Below, in pieces: positions 22,920 through 33,673 of a DNA stretch of 64,000 nt. The notes beneath the pieces were generated by a model. It made no database searches. It was not told the DNA's origin and saw nothing but the letters and a program-made list of their open reading frames with translations. The translations under genes and the position numbers were made by a program. This DNA comes from Chamaecyparis obtusa. Its lineage: Eukaryota > Streptophyta > Pinopsida > Cupressales > Cupressaceae. Every line of letters starts with the position of its first letter. Within the stretch, counting starts at the first letter, position 1. The DNA is taken from the NCBI GenBank assembly GCA_027943335.1, contig BSBK01014864.1, forward strand, positions 1-64,000. The letters run 5' to 3'.

Positions 22920-24378
22920 TTTATGGCTATACAACAAGAGCCATCTTTCCAAGCTTATGTTGAGAAGTATGTCGAACAAAATAAAGATCAATTTTGGAAA
23001 GTCTAATTAGAAAAGGTGCCCAAGTACCTTTTGATTTTGATGTGGATAGTAAAGTAAAGAAACAAGAACCATCAACAAATGAGGTGATCAAACAATTGCA
23101 AAGAGATGTGGATAACATGAGTGCTCCGAATTCAATTTTTCCTAATCCTATTGACAAAAGTGTTGTGATGGTAGACTTCCCCAAGAAAGTTGAATTTCCT
23201 ACATATGACAAATATGATGGTATTGGTGATCCCCATGATCATGTTAGGCAATTCTATATCATGAGTTTTTCTTTCCACCATGAGGATTCTTATTTGATGA
23301 GATTGTTCCCTAGAAGTCTCAAGGGACGAGCTATGGAATGGTTCAGTAACCTTACTCCACCAGTTAAAACATTTAAAGAGCTTGTGGAAATATTTGTCCA
23401 ACATTTTGCCTACAATTTGACATGATCAGTCACCACGCTTGATTTGTGCAAGCTAAAACAAAACCAAGGAGAACCTTTTGTCACTTTCTTACAAAGGTGG
23501 AGACATTTATGTGCAAAATACCCAAGGACAATCCTTGAAGAGGAGAGGATTGATATTATTGTGAGCAATTTGATACCCGAATTAAGATACAAAGTTAGGA
23601 AGATCCCTTTCAACTCTTTTGATACTATGGTTGATGTGGCATGTCACATTGAAGATGTTTTAAAAGAACAAGGAATTTTGGCCAGATCAACAAATAACAA
23701 CAATAGCCAAAACAACAACAACAATAATGGAAATAAGGACAAGAAAAATAACTATTGGAATAAGAATAAACAGGTGGTCAATGATGGTGTTGTTGACTCA
23801 CGTCAACCTAAGAATGAAGTCCTTAATCTTTCCAATGCAGTTCGAGCCATGAAGTTACAAGTATCTTCAAAACAACAAGATAGTAAGCCTAAGTATCAAG
23901 GAAAGTCAAAAATGGAGAAAAGACAATTCACTAAGCTCAGGGATTCTTATGCTAAGATCTTTAAGACACTCATTGCCCATAATCTAGTGCAACCTCAAGA
24001 CCCTTCAAAGTTCCACATACCAAAGACCAAACCATATTGGTGGAATGATAAGGCCTATTGTATTTACCACAACAGAATTGGGCATGATATCAAAAATTGC
24101 TTTTTAACCTTAAACATCTTGTCCAAGACCTTATTGAGAGTGGAAGGTTACAAGTGGATGGCTTAACTTCTAATTTAGACCATAAAGCTTTCAAAGAACC
24201 CTTGCCTAAATATGAGAAAGGAGAAGGTTCTAACAATAACAACAACAAAGGAAAGGATGTGATAAATTATACCTATACTAAAGCTGACAATGTCATCAAC
24301 ATGCTTGAGATAGTTGAGGAAAATGTTAATATGATGAGGGAAAAGGATTTCTATGAACATGGTAATGATTCAAAATAA
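22920..24378 (+). pseudogene. gag: Tat gag capsid and zinc-knuckle part
   Basis: Colinear with plant Ty3/gypsy gag (Retrotrans_gag type) but in several frames. In order: QQEPSFQAYVEKYVEQNK (about 22930-22990); the capsid start VEFPTYDKYDGIGDPHDHVR and core LFPRSLKGRAMEWFSNL (22994-23425); the second half QGEPFVTFLQRWRHLC and LIPELRYKVR (23444-24166); then an Asn-rich spacer and a CIYHNRIGHDIKNCF knuckle near 24055, after which the frame shifts to LIESGRLQVDG (24097-24378). It would form the virus-like particle and bind the RNA. Stops at 23423 and 24376 and frameshifts near 22990 and 24100 disable it. Confidence 0.85.
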
Positions 24379-24716
24379 GTGCCTTATGATGGACCCATAG
24401 TAGTGTTGAGAGGTCCTAACTCATGTAGGGAGTCCCAGTCTCTTCATGCTATTACTAGGAGTCAGTCTCAAGCTCCCATTTTTATCAGAGGTTGTAACTC
24501 CAACAAGTCTAAGAAACCAGTATCAAAGGGTATTCTTCCTAAACCCACCATTGGTCCTAATTCAAACTATAACCTTGTTGATAGTTACAATAGACACCAG
24601 CGTAGATATCTATTTTTGAGCTTTTTGAATTGTCCCCTAGGCATAAGCATGTCCTTGAGGATGCCTTGTGAGCAGCTAATGTCCCTAATGATATAGATGT
24701 AGACCAATTCTGGGAT
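24379..24716 (+). pseudogene. Tat gag-protease linker
   Basis: After one stop the same frame continues with YDGPIVVLRGPN and a Ser/Gln-rich spacer; another frame then picks up an I-F-E-L segment and KHVLEDAL, leading into the protease. It is spacer of the polyprotein, not a separate gene. A frame change lies near 24600. Confidence 0.6.
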
Positions 24717-25754
24717 ATGGTCAACCACTTGGCTAGCCCTCACTACCTTACATTATCAAAAGAAGATGACAAGTCATTAAGCCACCCACACAATTTGACC
24801 CTTCATATAGAGGTTATGATCCACAAGACCCGTGTGAGGCATGTGTTGATAGATGAGGATGCTGGGCTTAATATTTGTTCTTTGAGCTTATTGCTGACCT
24901 TGGGTTTTTCATAAAATGTCATTGATATAAGGAAGAAGATCACCGTTAATGCTTATGATGAAGCAGAATGTAGTTCTAAAGGGTTGGTTGTTCTTCCTAT
25001 TCGAATTGGTCCTGTAGAGAAAGACATTGTGTTTCAGATTGTTGACGCCGGTCCTTTAGCTTACAATATTTTGTTGGGTAGAGCATGGATACATGAGATG
25101 CAAGCAGTCCCATCTACTTATCATCAGTGTGTGAAGTTCCCTTACAATGGAGTAGAAGTCTGCATACCCGGGGATAGCACATTGTCAGTCAACACAATTT
25201 TAGTAGGGTCTCACATTCCTTTGAATAGGGAGGCTGATACTTTTGATGTTACATTTGAACAATGCAAGAATAAATTCAAAACCATAGACCTTGGTATGGG
25301 GGATTACAAAATGGATTCATTTACAAAATTTCCAATTTCTCCTAGGTCTTATGGCAAACCTTCTCAAGAAATGAAGCCCTCATCTTTAGCCATGAAATTG
25401 TTCGGTAAATTTGTAGAGTCCTCAATTTCCATTAATGAGGAAAAAGAGGAGGTTGCCATTAGAGACTGGATTTACCAGGAAGAGAAATACCTACATAATG
25501 ATAATTTTGCACCTTCTCCTAGAGCTTACGAGAGAGGGTATGCATTGGTTAAGAATATGGGTTATCCAGGACATGGTCCCCTTAGTCATAGGTTGGATGC
25601 TAGAGCAGAGCCTCTTAACCATGCCCTTTTTGGACAAAGGAATAAGTCAATAGTTGGCTTAGGTTTTGAAAATGAGAAACAAACAAGTGTCCCTGTCTCA
25701 GCTATGATGAATAGTGACAATGATTCAGACTACACACCCGATCTTTCTAATTAG
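24717..25754 (+). pseudogene. Tat aspartic protease
   Basis: Open but for a TAA at 24912. The N-terminal part carries the active-site stretch RHVLIDEDAGLNICSL; this lineage usually has a D-x-G-A-type loop, so IDEDAG shows a G-to-D change next to the catalytic Asp. The C-terminal half has GLVVLPIRIGPVEKDIVFQI, AYNILLGRAWIHEMQAVPS and HQCVKFPYNG, the conserved flap and second-lobe signature of Tat proteases. It would cut the Gag-Pol precursor. It continues in the same frame into the linker and RT, as expected for a single pol ORF. Confidence 0.85.
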
Positions 25755-26855
25755 TAAGACATGACCAATGATTGGGTACTTTCAACAGCTCTCCTTCGGG
25801 GAGATTCAAAAGATTTGACAATTGATAGTCCTCCTATCCTAGCTGTGATGAATAATGACTATATGAATGCTAGATTGACAATGGAAAGAGTTTCTATCCT
25901 AGCTGTGACAGATAATAACAATGCTAGTGTTAGAGAAGGGGAAACTCTTCCCAACCTTGAGGCTTCTACATCATGAGGCCCCCATAATGATTCAGAGATA
26001 GATTCACATGAGTTCGAATGGGACTCACTTTCAAATGTAACAATTGATTTAGATATGGATGTTGTACATACTTATGGTACTTCACCCGATGTAACCAACG
26101 AGCCCAGTGTAGGACTAGAGGAGTGGACTCCTCAAATTTCCTTAGTGGATGATGCTTCGTTTGGTAGGACAAATCTTGATTCAAGTATCTTAAAGGGAGA
26201 CTTGATGAATCCTGATTATATGGTCACCAGAGATAACACCTTCCATGTGAAGAATGTTGAACTAGTCATTGACTTACCACTTGTCAACCGCCATTTCATT
26301 GATTGGTCTCAACTTTCTCAAGACCCACAACTCCTCACATTTCAAAATGACTACGAAATTGCCTATTACCTAAATACTCTTGAACCCGTAGTCTCCTCCA
26401 CTAGTGAACCTAAAAAAAGTATGATGGAGCCTGATATTAAGTACCTTGGTCTAAAAATAAAAGAAAAAGAAAAAAAGAAAAATGGTTCTGATGGCAAAAA
26501 CCTCTCTGTGGCGGTGTCAGAACCTAGAATAGTAAAAATAAATGATGTATCCAAGGGTGAAAACCTCTTTGAGGCACCTAAGGATGGGGTACTTAATAAC
26601 TTTCCAAGTTATTTCCAAGATAGGTCATCAGTTCTCATTGAGCCTACACAACCAGTGAATTTGAATACAGAAGAGGCTCCTCAAATAGTGCACCTAGCTC
26701 AGTCTTTATCAGTTGAAGAAAAAGAGGCATATACAAAAATTTTGCAAAAGAAGAAAATCAACTTTGCTTGGACATATTCAGACATGCCAGGGCTTGACAC
26801 TAATCTTATTATGCATCATCTATCTATAGCTCTAGGAATAAAACTAGTCAAATAA
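25755..26855 (+). pseudogene. Tat pol linker between protease and RT
   Basis: Same frame as the protease, interrupted by TGA at 25974. It is rich in Asp, Asn and Ser in the first half. At 26461-26480 there is a short Lys-rich run, then VHLAQSLSVEEKEAY and KINFAWTYSDMPGLD, which precede the RT in Tat elements. The stop at 26853 falls just before the RT fingers. Confidence 0.75.
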
Positions 26856-27640
26856 AGGTTAAGGAAAATGCACCCTCATGTAGCTCTCCTTGTAAAAGCA
26901 GAATTAGAGAAGCTCTTACGAGCTGGATTTATTAGAGCTATTGACTATGCTGAGTGGATCTCAAACATTGTTCCAGTTTCAAAACATGATGGATCCATTT
27001 GAGTATGTACAGACTTCAAAGACCTCAACAAAGCATGCCCAAAGGATGACTTTCCACTCCCAAACATAGACATGATAGTGGATATGACAGGAGGTTATGA
27101 GATATATTCCTTAATGGATAGTTTTTCTAGATATAACCAGATAAAAATAGCTCCCGAAGATCAAGAGAAAACAACTTTCACATGTGCATGGGGAACTTAT
27201 TATTGGAATGTCATGCCATTTGGCCTAAGAAATGTAGGAGCAACATACCAACGAGCTATGACCACAATTTTTCATGATATGATGCATAAGAACATGGAAG
27301 ATTATGTGGATGACACATTGGCTAAGTCTAGGAAATGGGATACACAATTCGATGATTTGGAAGTAATTCTAGATCGCATGGAACAATTTTAGCTTAGATT
27401 GAATCCGAAGAAGTGTGCATTTGGAGTTACCTCAGGTAAACTTCTAGGATTCATAATTTCAGAAAAAGGAATAGAGTTTGATCCTAAAAAGGTCCAAGCC
27501 ATATTAGATATGCCACCTCCAAGAAACATTAGCGAGATGAGAAGTCTTTAGGGATGACTTCAATCCATAAGGAGGTTTATTTCATAGCTTGCAGATAGAG
27601 AACAACCTTTTAATAAAACATTGCATAAAAGAGCCACATG
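26856..27640 (+). pseudogene. Tat reverse transcriptase
   Basis: The full set of RT motifs is readable in one frame: LEKLLRAGFIRAIDY, VPVSKHDGSI, VCTDFKDLNKACPKDDFPLP, YEIYSLMDSFSRYNQIKI, TTFTCAWGTYYWNVMPFGL, the active site YVDD (27303-27314), LRLNPKKCAFGV and LLGFIISEKGIEFDP. Catalytic Asp residues are kept (the DSFSRY Asp and both in YVDD). Stops at 26999, 27390, 27549, 27555 and 27585 are TGA or TAG where relatives have Arg or Gln. It copies the element RNA into DNA inside the particle. No frameshift was seen within it. Confidence 0.92.
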
Positions 27641-28160
27641 TGTATGGAATGAGGATTGCCAAAAGAGCCTTGATCAAACAAAATAGTATTTGGCCAATCC
27701 TCCAATTTTGATGCCTCCTATTTCAGGGAAACCATTGATTTTGTACATATCAGTGACAGACTCTTCCTTGGGGGCATTGTTGGCTCAATTGGATGACACT
27801 AGGAAAGAAAGGGCCATTTACTACATTAGTCGTACTCTAGTATCTTATGAGGTCAATTATAATAGAATTGAAAAGTCTTGTCTTGTAGTAGTGTTTGCTC
27901 CCCAAAAGTTGTGACACTATATGCTTTCTCATACTATACATTTGGTTGCAAAGATTGATCCTCTTAAGTACTTGCTTGGTAAAACTGCCCTCACAGGTAG
28001 GCTTGCTAAGTGAATGATGGTTTTATCTAAATTTGATATAGAGTACATTGAGAGAAAATCCATAAAAGGACAAGCTATTGCTAACCAGTTAGCTGATTTT
28101 CCAGTTAAAGATAGTATGCCTATTCAAGTGGAATTTCCAGATGAACACATATTGTATATG
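27641..28160 (+). pseudogene. Tat pol RNase H
   Basis: Follows RT in frame: LANPPILMPPISGKPL, the first catalytic block LYISVTDSSLGALLAQ, a RAIYYISRTLVSYEVNYN block and the HYMLSHTIHLVAKIDPLKYL region. Stops at about 27687, 27912 and 28011 replace residues typical of Trp or Arg. It would degrade the RNA strand of the hybrid; the additional RNase H downstream probably took over part of this role in the lineage. Confidence 0.85.
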
Positions 28161-28692
28161 ACCTCTCGCACTTGGAAGATGTTCTTTGATGGTTCCAACA
28201 TGCAAAATGGATCGGGTGCTGGAATATTTTTTTGTCTCTCCATATGGGTACACCAAACCAAAGTCCTACAAACTGCTATTCCCATGTACAAATAATATTG
28301 TGGAGTATGAAGCTCTAACCAATGGATTGAAACTAGCTATAGAATGGAACATAATAGAGTTACATGTCTTTGGGGATTCACAATTAATTATCAACCAAGT
28401 TAATGAGGAGTATCAAACCAAGGATGAAAAGTTGATACTTTACAAAAAGATGGTTGATTCATTGAGATGTTACTTTACATTTGTGACCTTTCCAAAAATC
28501 CCTAGAGCAGAAAACAAAGCTGCAGATGCTATGGCTACATTAGCTTCACTCCTACAGTTGGAACAACATGAGTCTAGATTTGAATTCCTAGTGGAAGAGC
28601 TACACCATCTCATATTTGACTCATCTGAAAGCCATGTCATTTGTACCCTTTTCACACATGATTCTTCCCATTATGGTGCTATCTATTCATAG
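28161..28692 (+). pseudogene. Tat second (archaeal-type) RNase H
   Basis: A second RNase H fold, the hallmark of Tat elements. Acidic residues and context are visible: MFFDGSNMQNGSGAGI (first Asp), VEYEALTNGLKLAIEW (Glu), LHVFGDSQLIINQVNEEY (second Asp) and RAENKAADAMATLASL (final N..AD motif). A frameshift lies at the T run near 28227-28233, so the first block is in the frame of upstream pol and the rest in another frame. The ORF from 28186 is open to a TAG at 28690. Confidence 0.9.
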
Positions 28693-29925
28693 CTTCATGA
28701 TGGCATCATCCCTAACACTTTCAACCATTCTGAATGCAGAAATCGCATCCGTAATGCCTCTTGCCACACCATTATCTCTCGTGATTTATATAGGAGGGGT
28801 TTAGATGGGACACTTCTTAGGTGCTTGGAAAAGGAGGAATCTAACCAAGCATTAGTTGACATCTAAGAGGGCATTTGTGGTGGACATTCCAACGGTCTTG
28901 CCATGGCCTGAAGGTTTCTTAGGGTAGGGTATTACTGGCCCACAATGCAAACAGATGTAATAGCTTTCTCTAAGTCTTGCGAAAAATGTCAAAAACATGG
29001 AAACCTGATTCATGCTCCAGGTAGAGAGCTAATTCCTTCTATTTCTCATTGACCATTTCAGTACTAGGCCTTTGACCTTCTTGGGAAAATTCACCCCAAC
29101 TCATCAGGTGGACATAAGTTTATCATCACAACTACTGATTATTTCACGAAATGGGTAGAGGTAGTTCCTCTTTCTGTTGCCTCATGCAAAATAGTTTCCC
29201 TATTTATTCTAAATCATATTATTTTCTGATTTGGAGTGCCTTCTAAGATTATTACTGATAATGGAGGACAATTCAAGAATAAGGACCTAAAACATTTATG
29301 CAAAAAGTTCAAAATCAAACAACATTGGTCCTCCATCTACTTTCCACAGGGAAATGGACAAGCAGAAGCCTCTAATAAAACCATTCTTAAGATTCTTCAT
29401 AGGACAGTACACAAGAATGGTAGGGATTGGCACTTACAAATTAATCCAGCACTATGGGCTTACAGAACAAGCATTTGCACACCTACAGGAGCCACTCCTT
29501 TTGCACTTACTTATGGCGCTGAAGTAGTATTACCTTTAGAAGTAGAGATCCCTTCACTCAAAGTCTCTCTCAAAGGTTTGATTACAGATGAGGATTACCG
29601 TTCCATGAGGTTATAGGAACTAGAACTTCTAGATGAGAAGTGTAAGGCTTCCTTTGATCACATGAGAGTATATCAGAAGCATATGTCCAAGGCATTCAAC
29701 AAGAAGGTTCACCCTATAGAGTTTCAGATAGGTGATCTTGTTTTAAGAGAGAACCCTAAAAACCAATAGAACAAAGAACAAAAGGGTAAGTTCAAACCTA
29801 ATTGGCTTGGACCATATGTCATTACTGCTACTTTTGGGACCGGTGCTTACTTGTTATCTAATGAGAATGGAGAACAGCTCCCTGATCCCATTAATGTGTT
29901 GCACCTAAAGAAGTTCTATCCTTGA
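28693..29925 (+). pseudogene. Tat integrase
   Basis: Same frame as the second half of the additional RNase H. Zinc-binding region around 28860-28990 (H-S-N-G-L-A-x-A, YYWPTMQTDVIAF, CEKCQKHG). Core: FIITTTDYFTKWVEVVPL (first Asp), SKIITDNGGQFKNKDL (second Asp), PQGNGQAEASNKTILKIL (Glu). Then WAYRTS, ATPFALTYGAEVVLPLEVEI, and the C-terminal FQIGDLVLREN and LGPYVITATFGTGAY segments, ending at a TGA about 29925. All three D,D,E residues remain. Stops, mostly TGA/TAG for Trp, Arg or Gln, make it non-functional. No chromodomain, as expected. Confidence 0.9.
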
Positions 29926-31928
29926 TGCCCATTCTGTCTGGGGGCATCCCTTGTACATATTTTATGATCCTGAAAAAAATACAAAAAAATCATAAGAAGT
30001 CCTGAAAAAAATACAAAAAAATCAAAAAATTGAAAAAAAAATACAAAAAAAAAAGAAAAAGTGCCTTGGTGAAAACCTGGAAACAGGGGCCTTGGTAACA
30101 AAAATCCAAAAAATGAAAAAAGAGAAAAGTTGCAATAAAAATCCAAGTGGTGAAAACCTGGAAATAGGTGCTACTTGAGGCCTTTGCACCCTTGTTTGGT
30201 AGCATGTGTCCTCGACACTGAACCTTTCTCCATCATGTCTTGACCTTATTTGACTTGGTCTGGAATTGGTCTTTATCTTTGTCTAGGGGGCATAACTGTT
30301 AGCATAGGTGCATTTGTCTCTTGGGGAATTTTCACAATAGGTGTTTTTCAACACCACCCTAAACAATGTTTTTCAACACTACCCTTGAGTCGAGTGTTTC
30401 TTAACACTTATCAGAGCTTATCCAATAGTCCAAGTATGATGCGATATTTCTCATTTGCAGATGTGATACTCAGAGTTTGACTCTATGACCAACACACACG
30501 CACTTAAACAATCAACTTGCTTGAGATATGTTGACTTTATTTTTCTTTGTGTGCTATCTATGAGGATTTCTTTGATGAGTGGTCTCTCCCTAAGAAGTTT
30601 TTGATGATGCATAGCTAGAAGACTAAGGGTATGAGAACATGTTTTATTTCTTTATCTTCTTGTGGGTATATTTTGTTGATCCTAACTGTCATGAGCATTT
30701 ATGCTAGTCTTACTTGACACTAAGTATTGACAAGGTGTTATCCTTGATTGTTTTATATGAGTGCGTGCTTCTAGCTATCCTAACTTTCATGTGTCTTGAT
30801 ACAAGCATAATCTCACCATAACAAACTTAAGTAATCTCACTGCACTAGTCATCTTGACCTACCTGTCTTTGATGCCTAGGTGGGATTGCCACATTTGTAT
30901 CTGATAAAGATCATATTCATATCCACATAGTTATACTAGTGTGCATTGTATGATCTTACGATGCTACAAATAACGCTCGATGATGATAATTAGATGTCTA
31001 TAAGTGTTGTGACCTTGCAATTCAACCACTCTCATAGTAGCTTGCATTCTTAGGTTCATGTTAGTCTAGTTTTGCATTTTTGCATATGGAGAGAGCTCTC
31101 CTTTTTCATCTTACATGGACCTGTCAATCGACTATGATCGCCTTTTGCTTCTTCTCAATCATGTTTTTCACTTCTTGTCTTTCATATCACATCCTTTTCT
31201 ATGCTATATTGCCTTTTGACTTTTTGACCTAATTTTCAAAACACCTCAGAATTTTGCAAAAATTACACCCTTAGCTAATTTCAACGTTCTAGATCCATTT
31301 TTGGACTCAAAATCAAAATCTGAGGTCATCTTCCTAGTCAAAATTTCATTTCAAATCTTCTCCCTCTTCTACGCAATTGACAGACCCTTTTGAGGCATAT
31401 TTCTTTGATTTTCAATGGAATTTCTTCATTTCCATGTCTCTCAATTTTCTAGTCTTTCATACCCTTCACTTCATCTTTCTGAGGTTTGACTTAATCTTTA
31501 TCCTATATCTTTTTAGTCAAACCTAGTCAACTTGGGCCATATCTTCACTGTTTGATGGTTATCCTATTGACCTTATCTTCGATTGTGATTGAATATGATT
31601 TGATCAAATCTTTACCAATTTGCTTTTCTCTTCTATCTGATTTCAATTTTGATTCTCAGGGGGCAGTATCTATTGGATTTTAATCCTTCATTCCCTGATT
31701 TTCTTGATTCAGCTATCCTTTTGTGAGTTTTCTCTAAAGCTTGATATTCTTATCTCTTATTTTGGATATGATCTTGAATTGACCTCATGTCTAGAATCCT
31801 TTGTTTATGTTTGTCTAGGTGTGATCCTAAATCGACCTAACATCTGAGTTGTTTTGTGATCCCAGATCGATCTCACATTTCAATTCTTCTTTGACTACAT
31901 GTGTTCCCAGATCGATCACACATTAGTC
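29926..31928 (+). other. Tat 3' untranslated region with A-rich repeats
   Basis: A 2-kb region without coding similarity. It begins with short A-rich direct repeats (CCTGAAAAAAATACAAAAAA units near 29969 and 30000) and then twice carries a GGTGAAAACCTGGAAAYAGG block (30069, 30150). Further copies of a TTTTTCAACAC word lie at 30343 and 30369. Near 31800-31920 a GATCGATC-type word plus CACAT recurs three times just before the polypurine tract. A long repeat-bearing 3' UTR is common in Tat elements. Confidence 0.65.
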
Positions 31929-31941
31929 AAAGAGGGGAAAA
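31929..31941 (+). promoter_or_regulatory. Tat polypurine tract
   Basis: AAAGAGGGGAAAA lies directly before the TG of the 3' LTR, the place for plus-strand priming. Confidence 0.9.
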
Positions 31942-32943
31942 TGTATGCACCCTAAAATGGTCACCTAGACTTTGGGCCCCATTTCTGCAATTTATCAAAT
32001 CCCTGAATCAATATTTTCAAAAATCAACATTTTCAAATTATATCAATTTCCTTGATCAAATCCTATTTCATTATTTTTGATTATTTGCCTTGGGCTAACC
32101 ATTTTATTCCTAAGTCTTTATTTAATTAAAAGGAATATTTCCTCCCCTTTTATTAAATAAAAGCCCTCACTTTTCCTCTTATCCTAAGTTGCACAAATAA
32201 AACATTATTGTTGTTTTATAGATAAAAGAAAAAGCACTTTTTGTCTCATATGGACATAAAGTCAACTCTTATTTTCTCATTGGAGGATATTTGTGCATGA
32301 GGATCAAGCTTCCATTTTTCTTCGCCATTTATTAAGTCTTTTGCCTCTTAATCTCAATGGTCCATATCACCTCATTTCTTATAAAAGGAGAGTTCTCCTC
32401 CTCATTTTTGACATCTTCATGTTTTATGCTATTGTTATGCTGGAGGTTTTCTAGGTCATTTGAAGCTTTCTTTGAAGACACTCTTGCATCCAAGCTTTGA
32501 AGATCATTGTTGCATTCCATAGTTGCATATTTCCTTTCTTAGTTTCATGATCATGGCATTCTTAGTATAGATTTCCTTTTATGCAATAGAATAATCTCAC
32601 ATAGTCTAATTAGGAAGGTTGTAATCCTTTGTTATTTCCTTTTAATAGCTTAATTGCATCGTCATCTTCATAGATTAATTTTCATACTCATATAGGTTTG
32701 TATTGCATTGCATACATCTTGATTTCATTGGAGCTATTGGCATTGTTTCCCTTGTCTTTGATTTGGAGTCTCTCATTTTGTGGTTGACTAGCAAGGTCAT
32801 GAGTCTATAGCTCTAGCTGAGAGCAATTTTACAAATCTTGCAACTCCATGCATAGAGAGCTATGGATCAATTTGTGAGGGCTCATTTTTGAGTTTCCTTG
32901 CATGTAATTATTCATAGAAGTGTGGTCACATTTTCACCATACA
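31942..32943 (+). repeat. 3' LTR of the Tat element (1002 bp)
   Basis: Starts TGTATGCACCC and ends CACCATACA, so TGTATG is mirrored by CATACA. I count about 38 differences from the 5' LTR. Its TATA box is at 32380-32386. Confidence 0.95.
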
Positions 32944-32948
32944 AAAAC

Positions 32949-33668
32949 CATGAAAGGAGGGTCCTCAATGAGACCAATCCAGGCCATGCAACAATAGTCA
33001 CACAATAGAAATAATAACATAGAATAGAGAGAATAAATTATCAGATGTTTGCAACAACATGAACGCTTACAAAATAGACATACAAGCATGATTATAGATC
33101 AAAGTCTAGATTATCTTCTATTTGGACCCAAAAGAATTATCATCATCAAGAGATACAAGCTTAAGGATTAAATACATTAATATATATGACATATGTAATG
33201 CATCCAAGTTGGCTAAGAAGGATCACAATCTCCAAGATGGGAAAATGTAATGTGCATATATAGGATAGACCTAAATCATACATAAGTCATCCAATAAGAA
33301 TTGGAATGAAGTACGAACCAAGAGGGAGATTGAACATTGGCAGAGGAATATCACAAGGCAATCCAAATAGGTTCACATGCAAAGGAAATGATATGCATGA
33401 TCAAGAGACTCCAGCTAGCAAAGAACATCATAAACAAATAGGTCAAATGTAAAGATCTTAGAGAACTCCAGTTGGATGAATCAGATCAAGATGTAAACCC
33501 AAAGGAAGATGAATCAAGCAAATAGGTCAGCAACATAAAATAATAAAATCTAGAATGATGCCAAGAGAAAAAAAAAATCTGAAAAACTAAAGTAAAAAGG
33601 AACAAAACAATAACAAAATATTTTTGTTTCATACAAGACTCCCAAGTACTAAGGATGCTCCTCCATCA
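32949..33668 (-). repeat. Remainder of the outer element's 5' LTR
   Basis: Continues the LTR begun at 18585. It starts CATGAAAGGAGGGTCCTC and ends CTCCATCA. Directly after it comes ATTTC (33669-33673), identical to the five bases before the left LTR. Confidence 0.85.
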
Positions 33669-33673
33669 ATTTC

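Larger units (their letters stand above)
18594..32943 (+). mobile_element. Tat-lineage Ty3/gypsy retrotransposon, nested
   Basis: A 14,350-bp element with two 1002-bp LTRs, a tRNA-Lys primer site, a long leader, gag, protease, RT/RNase H, an additional archaeal-type RNase H, integrase, a long 3' untranslated region and a polypurine tract. The extra RNase H between the pol RNase H and integrase is the mark of the Tat lineage (Tat/Ogre group). Its flanking 5-mers are ACAAC (18589-18593) and AAAAC (32944-32948), four of five matching. It inserted 9 bp into the 5' LTR of the outer element. By eye about 38 substitutions and no indels separate the LTRs, so it is younger than its host. Confidence 0.92.
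13025..33673 (-). mobile_element. Outer Ty3/gypsy element, minus strand, with Tat element nested inside
   Basis: Related sequences of about 0.73-0.77 kb lie at 13030-13797 and 32949-33668 in the same orientation. A perfect duplication ATTTC flanks them (13025-13029 and 33669-33673). Between them, read on the minus strand, are gag, protease, RT, RNase H and integrase remnants in the Ty3/gypsy order. The LTRs begin TGAT/TGAC and end ATCA. The element was about 6.3 kb before a 14.35-kb Tat element plus a 5-bp duplication was added. All genes are broken by stops, frameshifts and indels, and its LTRs are clearly more diverged than those of the inner element. Confidence 0.88.

Noticed and set aside
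22927..23404. Two minus-strand frames of 90-94 codons
   Set aside because: Antisense to the recognisable Tat capsid region.
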